51,195 nt of DNA. Source: a virus. Below, piece by piece: positions 16,030 to 25,600 of the stretch. The position numbers were made by a program, and so were the translations under genes. The stretch spans positions 1 through 51,195 of the IMG/VR virus record IMGVR_UViG_3300009024_000019. One strand, given 5' to 3'. Below the pieces are notes generated by a model. The model was not told the DNA's origin. It saw only the letters and a program-made list of their open reading frames with translations, and made no database searches. Every line of letters begins with the position of its first letter. The stretch's first letter is position 1.

Positions 16030-16884
16030 TTATCTTTTGCTAAATAGTTTTAAATCTAGATTAGGTATCATTATACAGTTTAAAAGGTGTTTAATATGTT
16101 CCTCATAATCATGGCCGTCCTTGTTATTGATATACCATCCTTTTAACGGTCCGTAATGTTTAAAGTACCTTTCTGATTCTTCTATGCTCCATATACCCTT
16201 ATTGTGAATTTCACCCCAATTCCATTTTGCACAATCCCAATATGTAGATAGTATACTTCTATACGCTACATTCTCTTTATCAAGCATATGTTTTAATAAA
16301 AGCTGTTCTGCAAAAATTAAATATTGAGAGTTAGGGGCTTTCATTTCTGTAAATTCTTCCATCATTTTAAGGCTCTCATTAGCGTACCTTCTAGTAAAAT
16401 CTGAGTCAGGTAAATTTAGAAAGGAAACATTAACAGATTCAGTTTTCCATCTGTTTTTATATGATAGTTTACGTATATATGGGTCTATGGAGGTAGGGTA
16501 GTACCCTTTTCCTATTTCTAAATTAGTTACGTATACCTTATTCAAGTCTAGAAAACCCTTTATTGGTTTATATACATGTGTATCATTATCCATTAAGATA
16601 ATAGGATCTTCTATTTCTGATAGAACCTGTAATTTAGAGGAAGCCCAGAATATTGATTTATTTATTCTTCCGCTTTTTGGGATAGGTTTTACCTGGTCCC
16701 ATATTTCTAATACTTTTAATTTATCTAAAAAATCTATAGTAATGTCATCAGCATATAAAATACAAATATCCTCTGGATGATTTCTCTTCCAAAGGATAGT
16801 TGATGTGAGCATTAATAGTATATTAAATTTACTATAAAAGTTCTTATTCTTTTCTATATTTTCTAAAACCCAAACTACTTTCAA
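16030..16884 (-). CDS. Putative glycosyltransferase (GT-A fold, GT8-like), TTG start
   Basis: 284 aa. It opens with a buried strand KVVWVLEN and has DPIILMDNDTHVYKPI, where Asp99-Asn-Asp101 is the DxD metal site. The order of strand, helix and DxD fits a GT-A retaining transferase. The only credible start is TTG at 16884: an in-frame stop lies two codons upstream and the next Met is at residue 25, inside the fold. It is the first gene of the modification operon and lies right after the terminator-like hairpin of the structural gene at 16942-17646. Confidence 0.6.
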   Translation of the reverse strand: MKVVWVLENIEKNKNFYSKFNILLMLTSTILWKRNHPEDICILYADDITIDFLDKLKVLEIWDQVKPIPKSGRINKSIFWASSKLQVLSEIEDPIILMDNDTHVYKPIKGFLDLNKVYVTNLEIGKGYYPTSIDPYIRKLSYKNRWKTESVNVSFLNLPDSDFTRRYANESLKMMEEFTEMKAPNSQYLIFAEQLLLKHMLDKENVAYRSILSTYWDCAKWNWGEIHNKGIWSIEESERYFKHYGPLKGWYINNKDGHDYEEHIKHLLNCIMIPNLDLKLFSKR

Positions 16885-16902
16885 AACTTATTAATTTAAA
16901 TA

Positions 16903-16929
16903 TATGCAGGCACATTAAGTACCTGCATA
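16903..16929 (-). terminator. Hairpin terminator after the 234-aa structural gene
   Basis: A perfect 8-bp inverted repeat TATGCAGG/CCTGCATA with an 11-nt loop follows the stop at 16942. On the minus strand it leads into an A/T-rich stretch rather than a clean U run, so it may be leaky. It separates the fibre genes from the modification operon. Confidence 0.55.
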
Positions 16930-16941
16930 CTAATTAATTAC

Positions 16942-17646
16942 TTAGCACCCTGTTGAAAGAGTGAATCCTGTTACATCTACGCTTGGTAAATCTCCAGCAT
17001 TTGCAAGATATTGAGCTTCAGTAGTGGTACTGTACGCGAAGAACTTACTTCCGTAGATAGTTACTGAGGTTGCAGATGCGGTATTTATGTTGGTAAATGT
17101 GCTTGTAGTTTTAACTACTCTATCTTGATTTGCAAACTGTGTTCCAGCACATCCTCTTACAAAGTAGTAATTGTATGATGTAGGTGCTGATGCGCTATTA
17201 TGTGTAGTAGTAAAGTACGCATAAAAGTCTGTTACCGTTGTAGCGGTAGTACCAGTCAGTGTGTACGTTGAACTTGTAGTTAATTGAGTTCCACCTCCGT
17301 TATTTGCTGTTCTCCATGAATGGAAAGTATACGGATAAGTAGTAGAAGCAACTAGCGTAAGTGAATAAATATTTAAGTTCAAGTTTTTAACACCAAAACT
17401 AGGTGTGGATCCTACACTATAAGGTGCTGATAACCCTACTGAGCCTCCTGTACCTGCTATTACATTCCCGTAAAAGATCTTAGCTCCGGAAAGAATAGAT
17501 GTACTATATGGTGCAGATTGGGTAGGAAACCAGTCTATCAGTGCGTTGTCGATGCCTGAGTTAACATCACTACTAACGTTATTAGCCCACGTATCAAACG
17601 TGCTAAAAGCTATAGGACCGGGATTACTATAAGAATATACTGCCAT
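16942..17646 (-). CDS. Ser/Thr-rich phage structural protein, unknown
   Basis: 234 aa, very rich in Thr, Ser, Ala and Tyr, with many short alternating polar-hydrophobic stretches that suggest beta structure. No signal peptide, no catalytic motif. It has the composition of a tail adhesin or fibre-tip protein and is the last gene of the fibre cluster, one base from the 183-aa gene and followed by a hairpin terminator. Receptor binding at the fibre tip is a guess from position. No close family recognised. Confidence 0.6.
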   Translation of the reverse strand: MAVYSYSNPGPIAFSTFDTWANNVSSDVNSGIDNALIDWFPTQSAPYSTSILSGAKIFYGNVIAGTGGSVGLSAPYSVGSTPSFGVKNLNLNIYSLTLVASTTYPYTFHSWRTANNGGGTQLTTSSTYTLTGTTATTVTDFYAYFTTTHNSASAPTSYNYYFVRGCAGTQFANQDRVVKTTSTFTNINTASATSVTIYGSKFFAYSTTTEAQYLANAGDLPSVDVTGFTLSTGC

Positions 17647-17647
17647 T

Positions 17648-18199
17648 TTATTTTATTGTTTCGATTTTGTCTTCTGGAAAAAATTCCATCAATTTAGTTT
17701 TCGTAACTTGGTAGCAGAAATCAAATATATTGTTTATTAATTTGGTATCTATTACTTTTTTAATCTCTTTTCTAGTTCCTATCTGTACCTTTTCTTCTCT
17801 AGACACTGTTCGGTAAAGTGTTACTTCTTCCCCTTCTTCGTCAAAGCTAGTATAAGGTACTTCTTTGTGTACTGTTTTTATTTCAAATTCCGGTATCTCC
17901 ACTTCTTCTTCCTTTGCTACCGGTACTTCATAGTGGTGACTTAGTAGGATTTCTTCTCCGTCGCTGGTCTGATCAGGAAAGTAAAGTACTCTTTCCTGAA
18001 TCAGTCCTACGGCGTTTTTTATATCCTCATCTAAATACTCTCTATTGAAAGATTTAGCATGTTCTTGATCAATCCAGTATGTTAATTGAAACATTACATT
18101 AGATGTAACCTTGTTAAATATGAGACTTTCTATTCTAACGTACACCTCATGTGAAGGACCGTTACTTGTCTCTAAATCAACGTTTAATTTAAAACCCAT
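17648..18199 (-). CDS. Unknown protein in the tail-fibre cluster
   Basis: 183 aa, acidic. The N-terminal half looks like a compact beta domain (strands around FKLNVDLE, EVYVRIESLIF, VMFQLTYWI). The second half has Glu/Val/Lys-rich stretches (EEEVEIPEFEIKTVHKEV) ending in a helix. It lies 9 nt after the S74-type fibre and 1 nt before the 234-aa gene. A chaperone or connector for the fibre is possible by position (T4 has small fibre-assembly proteins beside fibre genes), but there is no sequence support. Confidence 0.6.
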   Translation of the reverse strand: MGFKLNVDLETSNGPSHEVYVRIESLIFNKVTSNVMFQLTYWIDQEHAKSFNREYLDEDIKNAVGLIQERVLYFPDQTSDGEEILLSHHYEVPVAKEEEVEIPEFEIKTVHKEVPYTSFDEEGEEVTLYRTVSREEKVQIGTRKEIKKVIDTKLINNIFDFCYQVTKTKLMEFFPEDKIETIK

Positions 18200-18208
18200 T
18201 TTTCTTTA

Positions 18209-21055
18209 TTATTTAGATAATTCGTCTACTTTAGCAGATAATTCTTTTACTGCCTCGATAAGTAAACCTGTAATCTGTGCATAGTTTACTGACTTCATAC
18301 CTTCATCATCTGTTAATACTAATTCTGGTAATACTGCTTCTAATTCTTGTGCAATAACACCAATTGATTTAGCATCGTCAGATATACGTGTAAATTCTAC
18401 ACCTCTAAGTGCTTTAGTTTTATCTAATGCTCCTTCGATAGTTTTTACATCTTTTTTAAGACGTGAATCAGAATATGCAGTAATATCTCCTGTAGCAGTA
18501 AAGTTACCTGAATATGTACCGCTCATTAAGAATGTAGTACCTGATAAAGATAATCCGTTACCGGCTGAATAAGTAGTGTTTGTATCTGTGTTAACCACTG
18601 TTTCTGTTGCTGAAGCAATACCTGTTACGTGTCCAAATCCATCTAAAGTAATATCTTGGATGTAAGTACGTCCTGAGTTATTTACAGATCCTTGAGCAGA
18701 TGTATCAGTATGGCTAAAAACCGTACCTACTAAACTTAATCCTGCACCTGCTGAGTAAGTAGTGTTTGTATCTGTGTATGATGTAATATACCCTGCACCG
18801 TTAGCTAACTGGTTGTTATTTGTAATATAGTTTGCATTTGTAGCTCCTGTATATCCTAAATCTCCTAATGTCAATACTCTAGTACCGTGTGATGTAATAA
18901 CACCGTCGGTCATGTAGATATTATCGATAATTGTTGCACCAGAAGTATTAACATCTGTATCTGTACCGATGATTGTATTATAGGTACCTGCAGCTTGCTT
19001 ACCGTTAATTTGAGACTGTAATCCTGCTTGTGTAGTTAAGATAGTTGAAATATCACTATCGTTAGCAGTAATTGCATCACCTAACTCTTTTAATGTATCG
19101 TAAGCTGTTCCTGCGCCGTTAATTAAGTTATTAACTGCTGTAGTAACGTCTGCTGGTGTTGCTTTAGCATCAAGTGCGCTTTGTAAGCCGTCTACGTTAG
19201 CAATAGTATGGTTGTGTGAATCATCTGCAATAGTTAACGTCATTGAAGCGTTACCTAAATTTGTAAATGTTGCTGTACCACTAGCATCTCCTGTTACTGT
19301 AAGTACAGGGTCTTTTGCATTAATAGTAGCAATTGCAGAAGCATTAGCTGCTATACCTGATGCGTTAGTAGCAATAGCAGTTGTATTAGAAGATACTGCT
19401 GCTGCTGTTGCATAGTATGCAGAAGACTGTCCGTCTAATAAATCAGCATCTAAGCCTGATCCAGCTCCGTCTACAGTTTTTAAAGCTGTTAAGATTTCAG
19501 CTGCAGTTTGGTCTCCCGTTGCACCTGCTTCAATTCCAGATAATTTAGAAGTGTTAGCTGCAATAGCAGTTGTATTAGAAGATACTGATGCTGCTGTTGC
19601 ATAGTATGCTGAAGATTGACCATCTAATAAGTCAGCGTCTAAGCCTGAGCCTGTACCGTCAACTGTTTTTAAAGCTGTTAAAATTTCAGCTGCAGTTTGG
19701 TCTCCCGTTGCACCTGCTTCAATTCCTGCAAGTTTAGCTGATGCTGCATCTGTAAATGCATTAGTATCTGCTTCTGCTTCATATAGAGCTTTAATTTCTG
19801 CACCAGTTTGGTCTCCAGTTGCACCTGCTTCAATTCCAGATAATTTAGAAGTGTTAGCTGCTACAGCTGTTGCTGTTGCATAGTATGCAGAAGATTGACC
19901 GTCTAATAAGTCAGCATCTAAGCCTGATCCAACTCCGTCTACTGTTTTGATAGCCGCTAAAATCTCTGCTGGTGTTTGGTCTGCTGTTGCTCCAGACTCA
20001 ATTCCGTCTAATTTAGAGTTAATTGCAGCTACATCTGATATTCTAGCTATTTCTTCTGATGCAATAGCTGCTGCATTGTCAGAAATATCAGAAGAATTCT
20101 GTGCTACTGCTGCATTGTTAGATACTACGTATCCTGCGAATGCTTGATCGTTAGCTGTATCTACAGTATTGATTAAAGATACAATCTCTGCAAAAGAATC
20201 TTTGTCTGCAGATGATGCTGATAAGATTGCATCGATTCTACCTTTTTCGGTTGTTATTTTACCGTCTAATACTCCGTCTGCTGCAATTCTAGCTACCTCT
20301 TCAGCGTCAATATTTGCTTGAAGAAGAGTATCTGCTGCAATTCTAGCTGATTCTTCAGCGTCAATATTTGCTTGTAGTGCTGAATCAGCTACTGCTCTTG
20401 TTGCTGCTTCTGCATCAATGTTAGCTTGTAGTAAAGTATCAGCTGCTGCTCTTGTAGAAGCCTCTGAATCAATGTTAGACTGCACTGTAGATACATCTGC
20501 ATCTGAAGCGTAAGTTAAGTCTAGGTCTGCTAATGCTTGAGTGTTTGCTGCTACAGCTGCTGCTGTGGCGTAGTAAGATGAGGATTGTCCGTCTAATAAG
20601 TCAGCATCTAAACCAGATCCAGCGCCGTCAACAGTTTTTAAAGCTGTTAAGATTTCTTCTGCTGTTTGGTCTCCTGTTGCACCTTCTTCAATACCTGCTA
20701 ATTTTGTAGTATTTGCTAATACTGCAGCATCATTTGAAGTAACGTATCCTGCGAATGCTTGATCGTTATCGGTGTCTACTGAGTTGATTAAGGTTACAAT
20801 TTCTGCAAAAGAATCTTTATCTGCAGATGATGCTGCTAAGATAGCTGATACATCTCCTTCTACTGATGTTACTCTTCCGTCTAAAGCAGAATATCCTACT
20901 GTATCGCTTAAAACAATTTGTCCTGAACCAGAAACAACTCCTGCAGGTATGCTTGGGTGCTCGATTCCGGTTAATTGTGAACCATCTCCTTTGAAGGATC
21001 CGGTAAAGGAACCGGTGATAATGGCATTGTCTGAAATTGGATTGTCTATTCTCAT
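18209..21055 (-). CDS. Tail fibre with C-terminal Peptidase S74 intramolecular chaperone domain
   Basis: 948 aa. After an N-terminal segment GSFTGSFKGDGSQLTGI shared with the other fibres, it has coiled-coil repeats of the form LQANIDAE..R.AAD (about residues 195-275), two copies of the ADKDSFAEIV module, and four copies of the GSGLDADLLDGQSS repeat. The last 90 or so residues are a Peptidase S74 domain: SDSRLKKDV, then SIGVIAQELEAVLPELV and a C-terminal helix. This domain helps trimerise a fibre and then cuts itself off at the Ser of SDSRLKK. A promoter-like motif lies 36 nt upstream. Confidence 0.85.
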   Translation of the reverse strand: MRIDNPISDNAIITGSFTGSFKGDGSQLTGIEHPSIPAGVVSGSGQIVLSDTVGYSALDGRVTSVEGDVSAILAASSADKDSFAEIVTLINSVDTDNDQAFAGYVTSNDAAVLANTTKLAGIEEGATGDQTAEEILTALKTVDGAGSGLDADLLDGQSSSYYATAAAVAANTQALADLDLTYASDADVSTVQSNIDSEASTRAAADTLLQANIDAEAATRAVADSALQANIDAEESARIAADTLLQANIDAEEVARIAADGVLDGKITTEKGRIDAILSASSADKDSFAEIVSLINTVDTANDQAFAGYVVSNNAAVAQNSSDISDNAAAIASEEIARISDVAAINSKLDGIESGATADQTPAEILAAIKTVDGVGSGLDADLLDGQSSAYYATATAVAANTSKLSGIEAGATGDQTGAEIKALYEAEADTNAFTDAASAKLAGIEAGATGDQTAAEILTALKTVDGTGSGLDADLLDGQSSAYYATAASVSSNTTAIAANTSKLSGIEAGATGDQTAAEILTALKTVDGAGSGLDADLLDGQSSAYYATAAAVSSNTTAIATNASGIAANASAIATINAKDPVLTVTGDASGTATFTNLGNASMTLTIADDSHNHTIANVDGLQSALDAKATPADVTTAVNNLINGAGTAYDTLKELGDAITANDSDISTILTTQAGLQSQINGKQAAGTYNTIIGTDTDVNTSGATIIDNIYMTDGVITSHGTRVLTLGDLGYTGATNANYITNNNQLANGAGYITSYTDTNTTYSAGAGLSLVGTVFSHTDTSAQGSVNNSGRTYIQDITLDGFGHVTGIASATETVVNTDTNTTYSAGNGLSLSGTTFLMSGTYSGNFTATGDITAYSDSRLKKDVKTIEGALDKTKALRGVEFTRISDDAKSIGVIAQELEAVLPELVLTDDEGMKSVNYAQITGLLIEAVKELSAKVDELSK
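20121..20275 (-). repeat. ADKDSFAEIV module, copy in S74 fibre (second)
   Basis: One of eight copies of a module of about 50 residues beginning KGRIDAILSAS and containing ADKDSFAEIVSLIN. It is shared with the two other fibre genes upstream. Boundaries approximate. Confidence 0.6.
20740..20880 (-). repeat. ADKDSFAEIV module, copy in S74 fibre (first)
   Basis: This N-terminal copy is more diverged at its front (VEGDVSAILAAS) but keeps ADKDSFAEIVTLINSVDT. Boundaries approximate. Confidence 0.6.
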
Positions 21056-21091
21056 TTTTTAAATAGGTTGTTTACTGTTTCTGTGTTATTA

Positions 21092-21098
21092 ATAAATA
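21092..21098 (-). promoter_or_regulatory. Promoter-like motif upstream of the S74 fibre
   Basis: The coding strand reads ATATTTATTAATAA, identical over 14 bases to the motif in front of the 1974-aa fibre (28570-28576). It sits 36 nt before the ATG at 21055, in a 63-nt gap. Confidence 0.4.
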
Positions 21099-21118
21099 TG
21101 TTAATGTTATGGTTTCCT

Positions 21119-22273
21119 TTATTTTTTTACAACCACTGTTCCATTAAAAACAGTGTTAAATTCAATTTGAACTTGATTACTATTACTCGAAGTTATTTCT
21201 GCTGGTATAACTTGTTTTTTATCTGTACCATATATCTGAACTATAGGAAAATCTTCATTCAAGTTATGGTTTATACTATATGTAGATGAACCTGTTAGGG
21301 TTTCCTTATACGTATACAGTTCCACTGAGCCTGATACTATATGTCCGCCTTTAGCAATAACAACTCTTCCTGATGTTGAAGAATTAAATGTAATGTTTAC
21401 ATTATTCAAATCTATAGTTACTATAGAAGCAGGTATAATCATTTCATCTGTACTATTGAATACAGATACAATTACGTTTTTTGTACTAAAATTATGAGGT
21501 ACAGTTAATGTAGTTTTATTACTAAATGAATCTACTACTGTAGATGTCTCTACTACTGATGTTTGTACGTTGGTGAGTTGTGAACCGTCTCCTATAAAAT
21601 AAGAAGCTGTCACATTAGAAACGTTTAAGTCTCCAGTAATTTGTGCGGAAGAAGATATTAATTTAGAGTTTTCAAATACATCTAACCTTGTATCTAAGTT
21701 AATTGTTTCAGCTTGTAAGTTACTTATGTCTAAATGTATAGAACTTGAAGCAGCAACAAAAGATCCGCTTATATCACTAGCTATTTGAGTAGATGACGAA
21801 ACTATACCAGAAGGTATATTTGTTAAGTCGTTATAATCTGTTGAGATATCATCTATTCGGGTATTTACTGAGCTGGAAAGGTCTGTAAGGTTGTTTTCTA
21901 TTTGAGTAGATCTTATGTTGTTATTCGTTACATAAGTTCCGAATGCAGTATCATTTTCTGTATCTACGCTGTTGATTAGATCTACAATTTCTTTAAATGA
22001 ATCTTTATCTGCGTCAGATGCTGCTAAGATTGTATCTATTCTACTTTTTTGAGTATCTATAGATGTGTAAAGAGAGGAAGATAATGTTGTAAATCCTTCA
22101 GTTTGAGTAATATCTACTTGAGAAGAGCCAGAGATTAGTCCGGCAGGTATATTGATAAGTGTAGAGTACTCTAAAGACCCAGTTATAGATTGGGCATTTA
22201 ACGAAGTCTCTACAGTTAACGAGTTCAGATTAGCGTCTGAACCGCTTACGATGAGTTTTTTCCAGTTTGGCAT
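21119..22273 (-). CDS. Tail fibre-like structural protein (384 aa)
   Basis: Starts MPNWKKLIVSGSDA, nearly the same N-terminus as the 1974-aa fibre (MPTWKKVVVSGSG), which suggests a common attachment site. It carries one ADKDSF module (ADKDSFKEIVDLINSVDT), the GDGSQLTNV turn, and a beta domain with STKNVIVSVFNSTDEMIIPA and SGRVVIAKGGHIVSG that also occurs in the 1974-aa fibre. The C-terminal 60 residues repeat a similar strand pattern (YSINHNLNEDFPIVQIYG). It probably forms a short fibre or an alternative fibre stem. A promoter-like motif lies 68 nt upstream after a terminator. Confidence 0.7.
   Translation of the reverse strand: MPNWKKLIVSGSDANLNSLTVETSLNAQSITGSLEYSTLINIPAGLISGSSQVDITQTEGFTTLSSSLYTSIDTQKSRIDTILAASDADKDSFKEIVDLINSVDTENDTAFGTYVTNNNIRSTQIENNLTDLSSSVNTRIDDISTDYNDLTNIPSGIVSSSTQIASDISGSFVAASSSIHLDISNLQAETINLDTRLDVFENSKLISSSAQITGDLNVSNVTASYFIGDGSQLTNVQTSVVETSTVVDSFSNKTTLTVPHNFSTKNVIVSVFNSTDEMIIPASIVTIDLNNVNITFNSSTSGRVVIAKGGHIVSGSVELYTYKETLTGSSTYSINHNLNEDFPIVQIYGTDKKQVIPAEITSSNSNQVQIEFNTVFNGTVVVKK
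21905..22060 (-). repeat. ADKDSF module in the 384-aa fibre
   Basis: Single copy: QKSRIDTILAAS followed by ADKDSFKEIVDLINSVDT. It matches the five copies in the 1974-aa fibre and two in the S74 fibre. Boundaries approximate. Confidence 0.6.
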
Positions 22274-22341
22274 ATACTTAAATTACGGTTGGCTACTTAT
22301 TGCTAAGTCCACTCCCCTTTCGGGCCTATAATATCTTTACA

Positions 22342-22349
22342 ATAAATAG
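22342..22349 (-). promoter_or_regulatory. Promoter-like motif CTATTTAT upstream of the 384-aa fibre
   Basis: The coding strand reads ACTATTTATTGTA, the same 13 bases as the motif before the scaffold gene (39323-39330). It is placed just after the terminator of the 67-aa gene and leaves a 68-nt leader containing GGCCCGAAAGGGG. Role inferred. Confidence 0.45.
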
Positions 22350-22372
22350 TTAGACTTCTTATTAAAAGATAA

Positions 22373-22393
22373 TAAAAAAAGGCCCGAAGGCCT
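22373..22393 (-). terminator. Rho-independent terminator with UUCG loop
   Basis: Minus strand: AGGCC-TTCG-GGCCT followed by seven T. It lies a few bases after the stop at 22398. The same UUCG-loop design occurs after the major capsid gene (36522-36546). Confidence 0.8.
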
Positions 22394-22397
22394 AATT

Positions 22398-22580
22398 TTA
22401 TTTTGATTTATTTTCAACTATTTTTTGTAGTTTTGAAATAACTTGGTAGAATGTTTCAAACTCTGTACCTTGGTAAGTTGCTTGTCTCATTTTAGCGATG
22501 ATGAACCCAGCCTCCTTTTCATTAATGGAGGCCGGATTATCAATCTTATTTGGGGTATTGTCTGTTCTATTTATTCCCAT
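22398..22580 (-). CDS. Small conserved phage protein, unknown
   Basis: 60 aa from the preferred ATG at 22580; an upstream ATG at 22601 would give 67 aa with an MLKRFFK extension. The later start follows an A/T-rich leader like most genes here. The body (AGFIIAKMRQATYQGTEFETFYQVISKLQ, shown as key stretch FETFYQVISKLQ) looks like the small helical proteins found in many T4-like phages whose role is not known. It lies between the giant fibre and a terminator. Confidence 0.55.
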   Translation of the reverse strand: MGINRTDNTPNKIDNPASINEKEAGFIIAKMRQATYQGTEFETFYQVISKLQKIVENKSK

Positions 22581-22613
22581 TTTAAAAAACCTTTTTAGCA
22601 TTGTATTAACTTA

Positions 22614-25600
22614 TTAACTATAGATGTATAATTCTCCTGTTGAAGAATCTACGTGAATAGTACCCGAACCTTGGAATGTTGGAGCTGCTGCTGGTGCTGA
22701 AGCAGATACTTCGATGTTACCAATTTTAGATTGGTGAGTCGCTGATGTGTCTGCTGCGCCAATTCCTTGTGCAAATCCAAATACTCCTGCTGGGTTATCA
22801 AAGAAGATACCTGAACCAATGTTTGCTGATCCGTTTGATCCTCCAAAGATAATACCTGCATCTCCTGAGTTACTACCTGAGTTAAGTAAGATAAATCTAT
22901 CCTCAACGTTCAAGTTAGTTACTTGAGCTTCAAAAGTATTTCCTGTTACAGTTAAGTCTCCAGTTACTGTTAAGTTACCAGATACTGTTGGGTTAGTTAC
23001 AAATCCAACTGATACTGTAGTTCCTGATACTGTAGTTTCTGTTTGACCAGCTACACCTACAATTGATAAATCATCTGTCACTAAGTTTACATCTGCTGCT
23101 CCAGTTGAACCAGAGATTGAGATTGTAGAACTTAAGTTAGAGATTGTAGTTGCAATAGAAGAACTTAATGCGTTATCTGCTGCAATTCTAGCTGCCTCTT
23201 CAGAATCAATATTACCTTGTAAAACTACATCTGCTGCAATTCTAGCTGCCTCTTCAGAATCAATGTTAGATTGTAAAGTAGTATCTGCAGTAACTCTTGT
23301 AGAAGCTTCGCTGTCAATATTACCTTGTAGTACACCTTCTGCTGCTAAAGCTCTAGTTTCTTCTGCAGAAATATCTGATGCTAATTCTGATTTAGCTGAT
23401 GCTAAAGCTGCTGCTGAAGATCCAGATAGTGAAGAAACTTCTCCTTCTACTCCTAGTTTCACACCGGCTAAAGCTGCTGCTGAAGATCCAGATAAAGCTG
23501 TTACGCTTGATTCAATATTTGTAGATCTAGTGTTATTAGAAAGTACATATCCTGCTAATGCATCATCGTTTTCTGTATCAACACTGTTAATTAAACTAAC
23601 AATTTCTGCAAATGAATCTTTATCAGCATCTGCTGCTAATAGTACTGCATCCATTCTAGCTTTCTCAGCTGCAATTGATGCTGCTACTGAAGAGCTTAAT
23701 GCTAAGTCAGCTGCTGCGTATCCAGACTCGATTGTTGATTTAGCTGATGCTAAAGCTGTAGCAGAAGATCCAGATAGTGAAGAAATTTCTCCTTGTAGAC
23801 TAGTTTCTAAAGCTGAATCTGCTGCAATGTATGCAGAAGATTGTGCTGCTTTTAGAGCTTCTCTAGCAGTATGTGCTGAAGAGCTTAATGCTAAGTCAGC
23901 TGCTGCGTATCCAGACTCGATTGTTGATTTAGCTGATGCTAAAGCTGTGGCAGAAGATCCAGATAAAGCTGCTACACTTGATTCAATTGCTGTTTGACGA
24001 GCATTAGAAGAAGTTACATATCCAGCAAATGCTTGATCGTTAGCTGTATCTACAGAGTTTATTAATGATACAATTTCTGCAAATGAATCTTTATCAGCAT
24101 CTGCTGCTAATAATACTGCATCCATTCTAGCTTTCTCAGCTGCAATAGAAACTGCTAATGAGCTAGATAACGCTGTATCTGCTGCTGCTCTAGCTGTTGC
24201 TTCAGAATCAATATTTCCTTGAAGTACAGTATCTGCTGCTGCTCTAGCTGTTGCTTCAGAATCAATGTTAGACTGTAAAGTAGTATCTGCAGTAGCTCTT
24301 GTAGAAGCTTCACTATCGATATTACCTTGAAGTACACCTTCTGCTGCTAAAGCTCTAGTTTCCTCTGCAGAGATATCTGCGGATAAGCTAGATTCTAATG
24401 AAGCATTGGCTGCTGCTGCTGAAGAAGATAGAGCTGCTACATCTGCATCTGTTGCGAATGTACCGTCTAATGCATCTATTCTTGCATCAACTGAAGAGCT
24501 GAATGCTGTTAAGCCTAGTACGTTGTTAAATTCAATTGAACCAGATACTACGTGACCACCTTTTCCTACTACTACTCTACCTGAAGTGTTTTCTCCAAAC
24601 TCAACAGTAACTTGATTGTCGCTTGATAAAGTAATTGACGCTGGGATAATCATTCTATCACTGTCGTCGTATACTGTAACGGTAACGTTCTTACTGTTAA
24701 AGTTATGAGTTACTACTGTAGATATAACATTAGAGAAGGTAGAAGCTACTGTTGCAGCTTGGTCTATTGTAATGTTGGTTAACTGTGAACCGTCTCCAGC
24801 AAATGAATTTGCTACTACATCTTGACCTACTAAGTTAGCTAATTGCTGTTCTGATCCAGAAACGATACCTGCTGGTATGTTAATTAATTCAGTATAGTCA
24901 TTAGTTAAGTTAGCAATAGTACTTGCAAAAGAAGCTGAGATTGAAGCATCTGCTGCTTGGTAAGCAGAAGTTAATGCTGTATCTGCTGCTGCTCTAGCTG
25001 TTGCTTCAGCATCGATATTACCTTGTAAAGTTGTATCTGCTGCAGATCTTGTAGCTGCCTCAGCATCAATGTTACCTTGTAAAGTTGTATCTGCTGCTGC
25101 TCTAGCTGTAGCTTCAGATGAAATATTTCCTTGTAGAACAGAATCAGCTGCTTGGTAAGCAGAAGTTACATCTGATTTCAAGTTATCATTAGCGACTGCT
25201 GCTGAAGAAGATAAAGCTGATACGCTTCCTTCAATAGTTGTTGATCTACTATCGTTAGAAAGTACATAGCTAGCAAATGCTTGATCATTAGTAGTATCTA
25301 CGCTGTTAATTAAAGATACAATCTCTGCGAAGGTATCTGCATCTGCTGTAGAAGCTGATAAGATAGCATCGATTCTTCCTTTTTCAGTTCCAATTTTTCC
25401 GTCTAAAGAAGTTTCAATTGCTACTCTTTGAGAATGAGCTGAAGATGATAAAGCAGAATCAGCTGCGATATATGCAGAAGATTGTGCTGCTACTGCATCT
25501 GCTAATGCTTGAGCTGTTGAAGAAGATAGTGCTGAATCAGCTGCTTGGAAAGCAGAAGTTAAAGCAGATCCTTTAGATGCTAAAGCAGAAGCTACTGAGC

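Noticed and set aside
22649-22906. Minus-strand 85-aa frame inside the giant fibre gene
   Set aside because: Lies fully inside the 1974-aa gene in another frame, with a Gln-rich product produced by the repeat composition.
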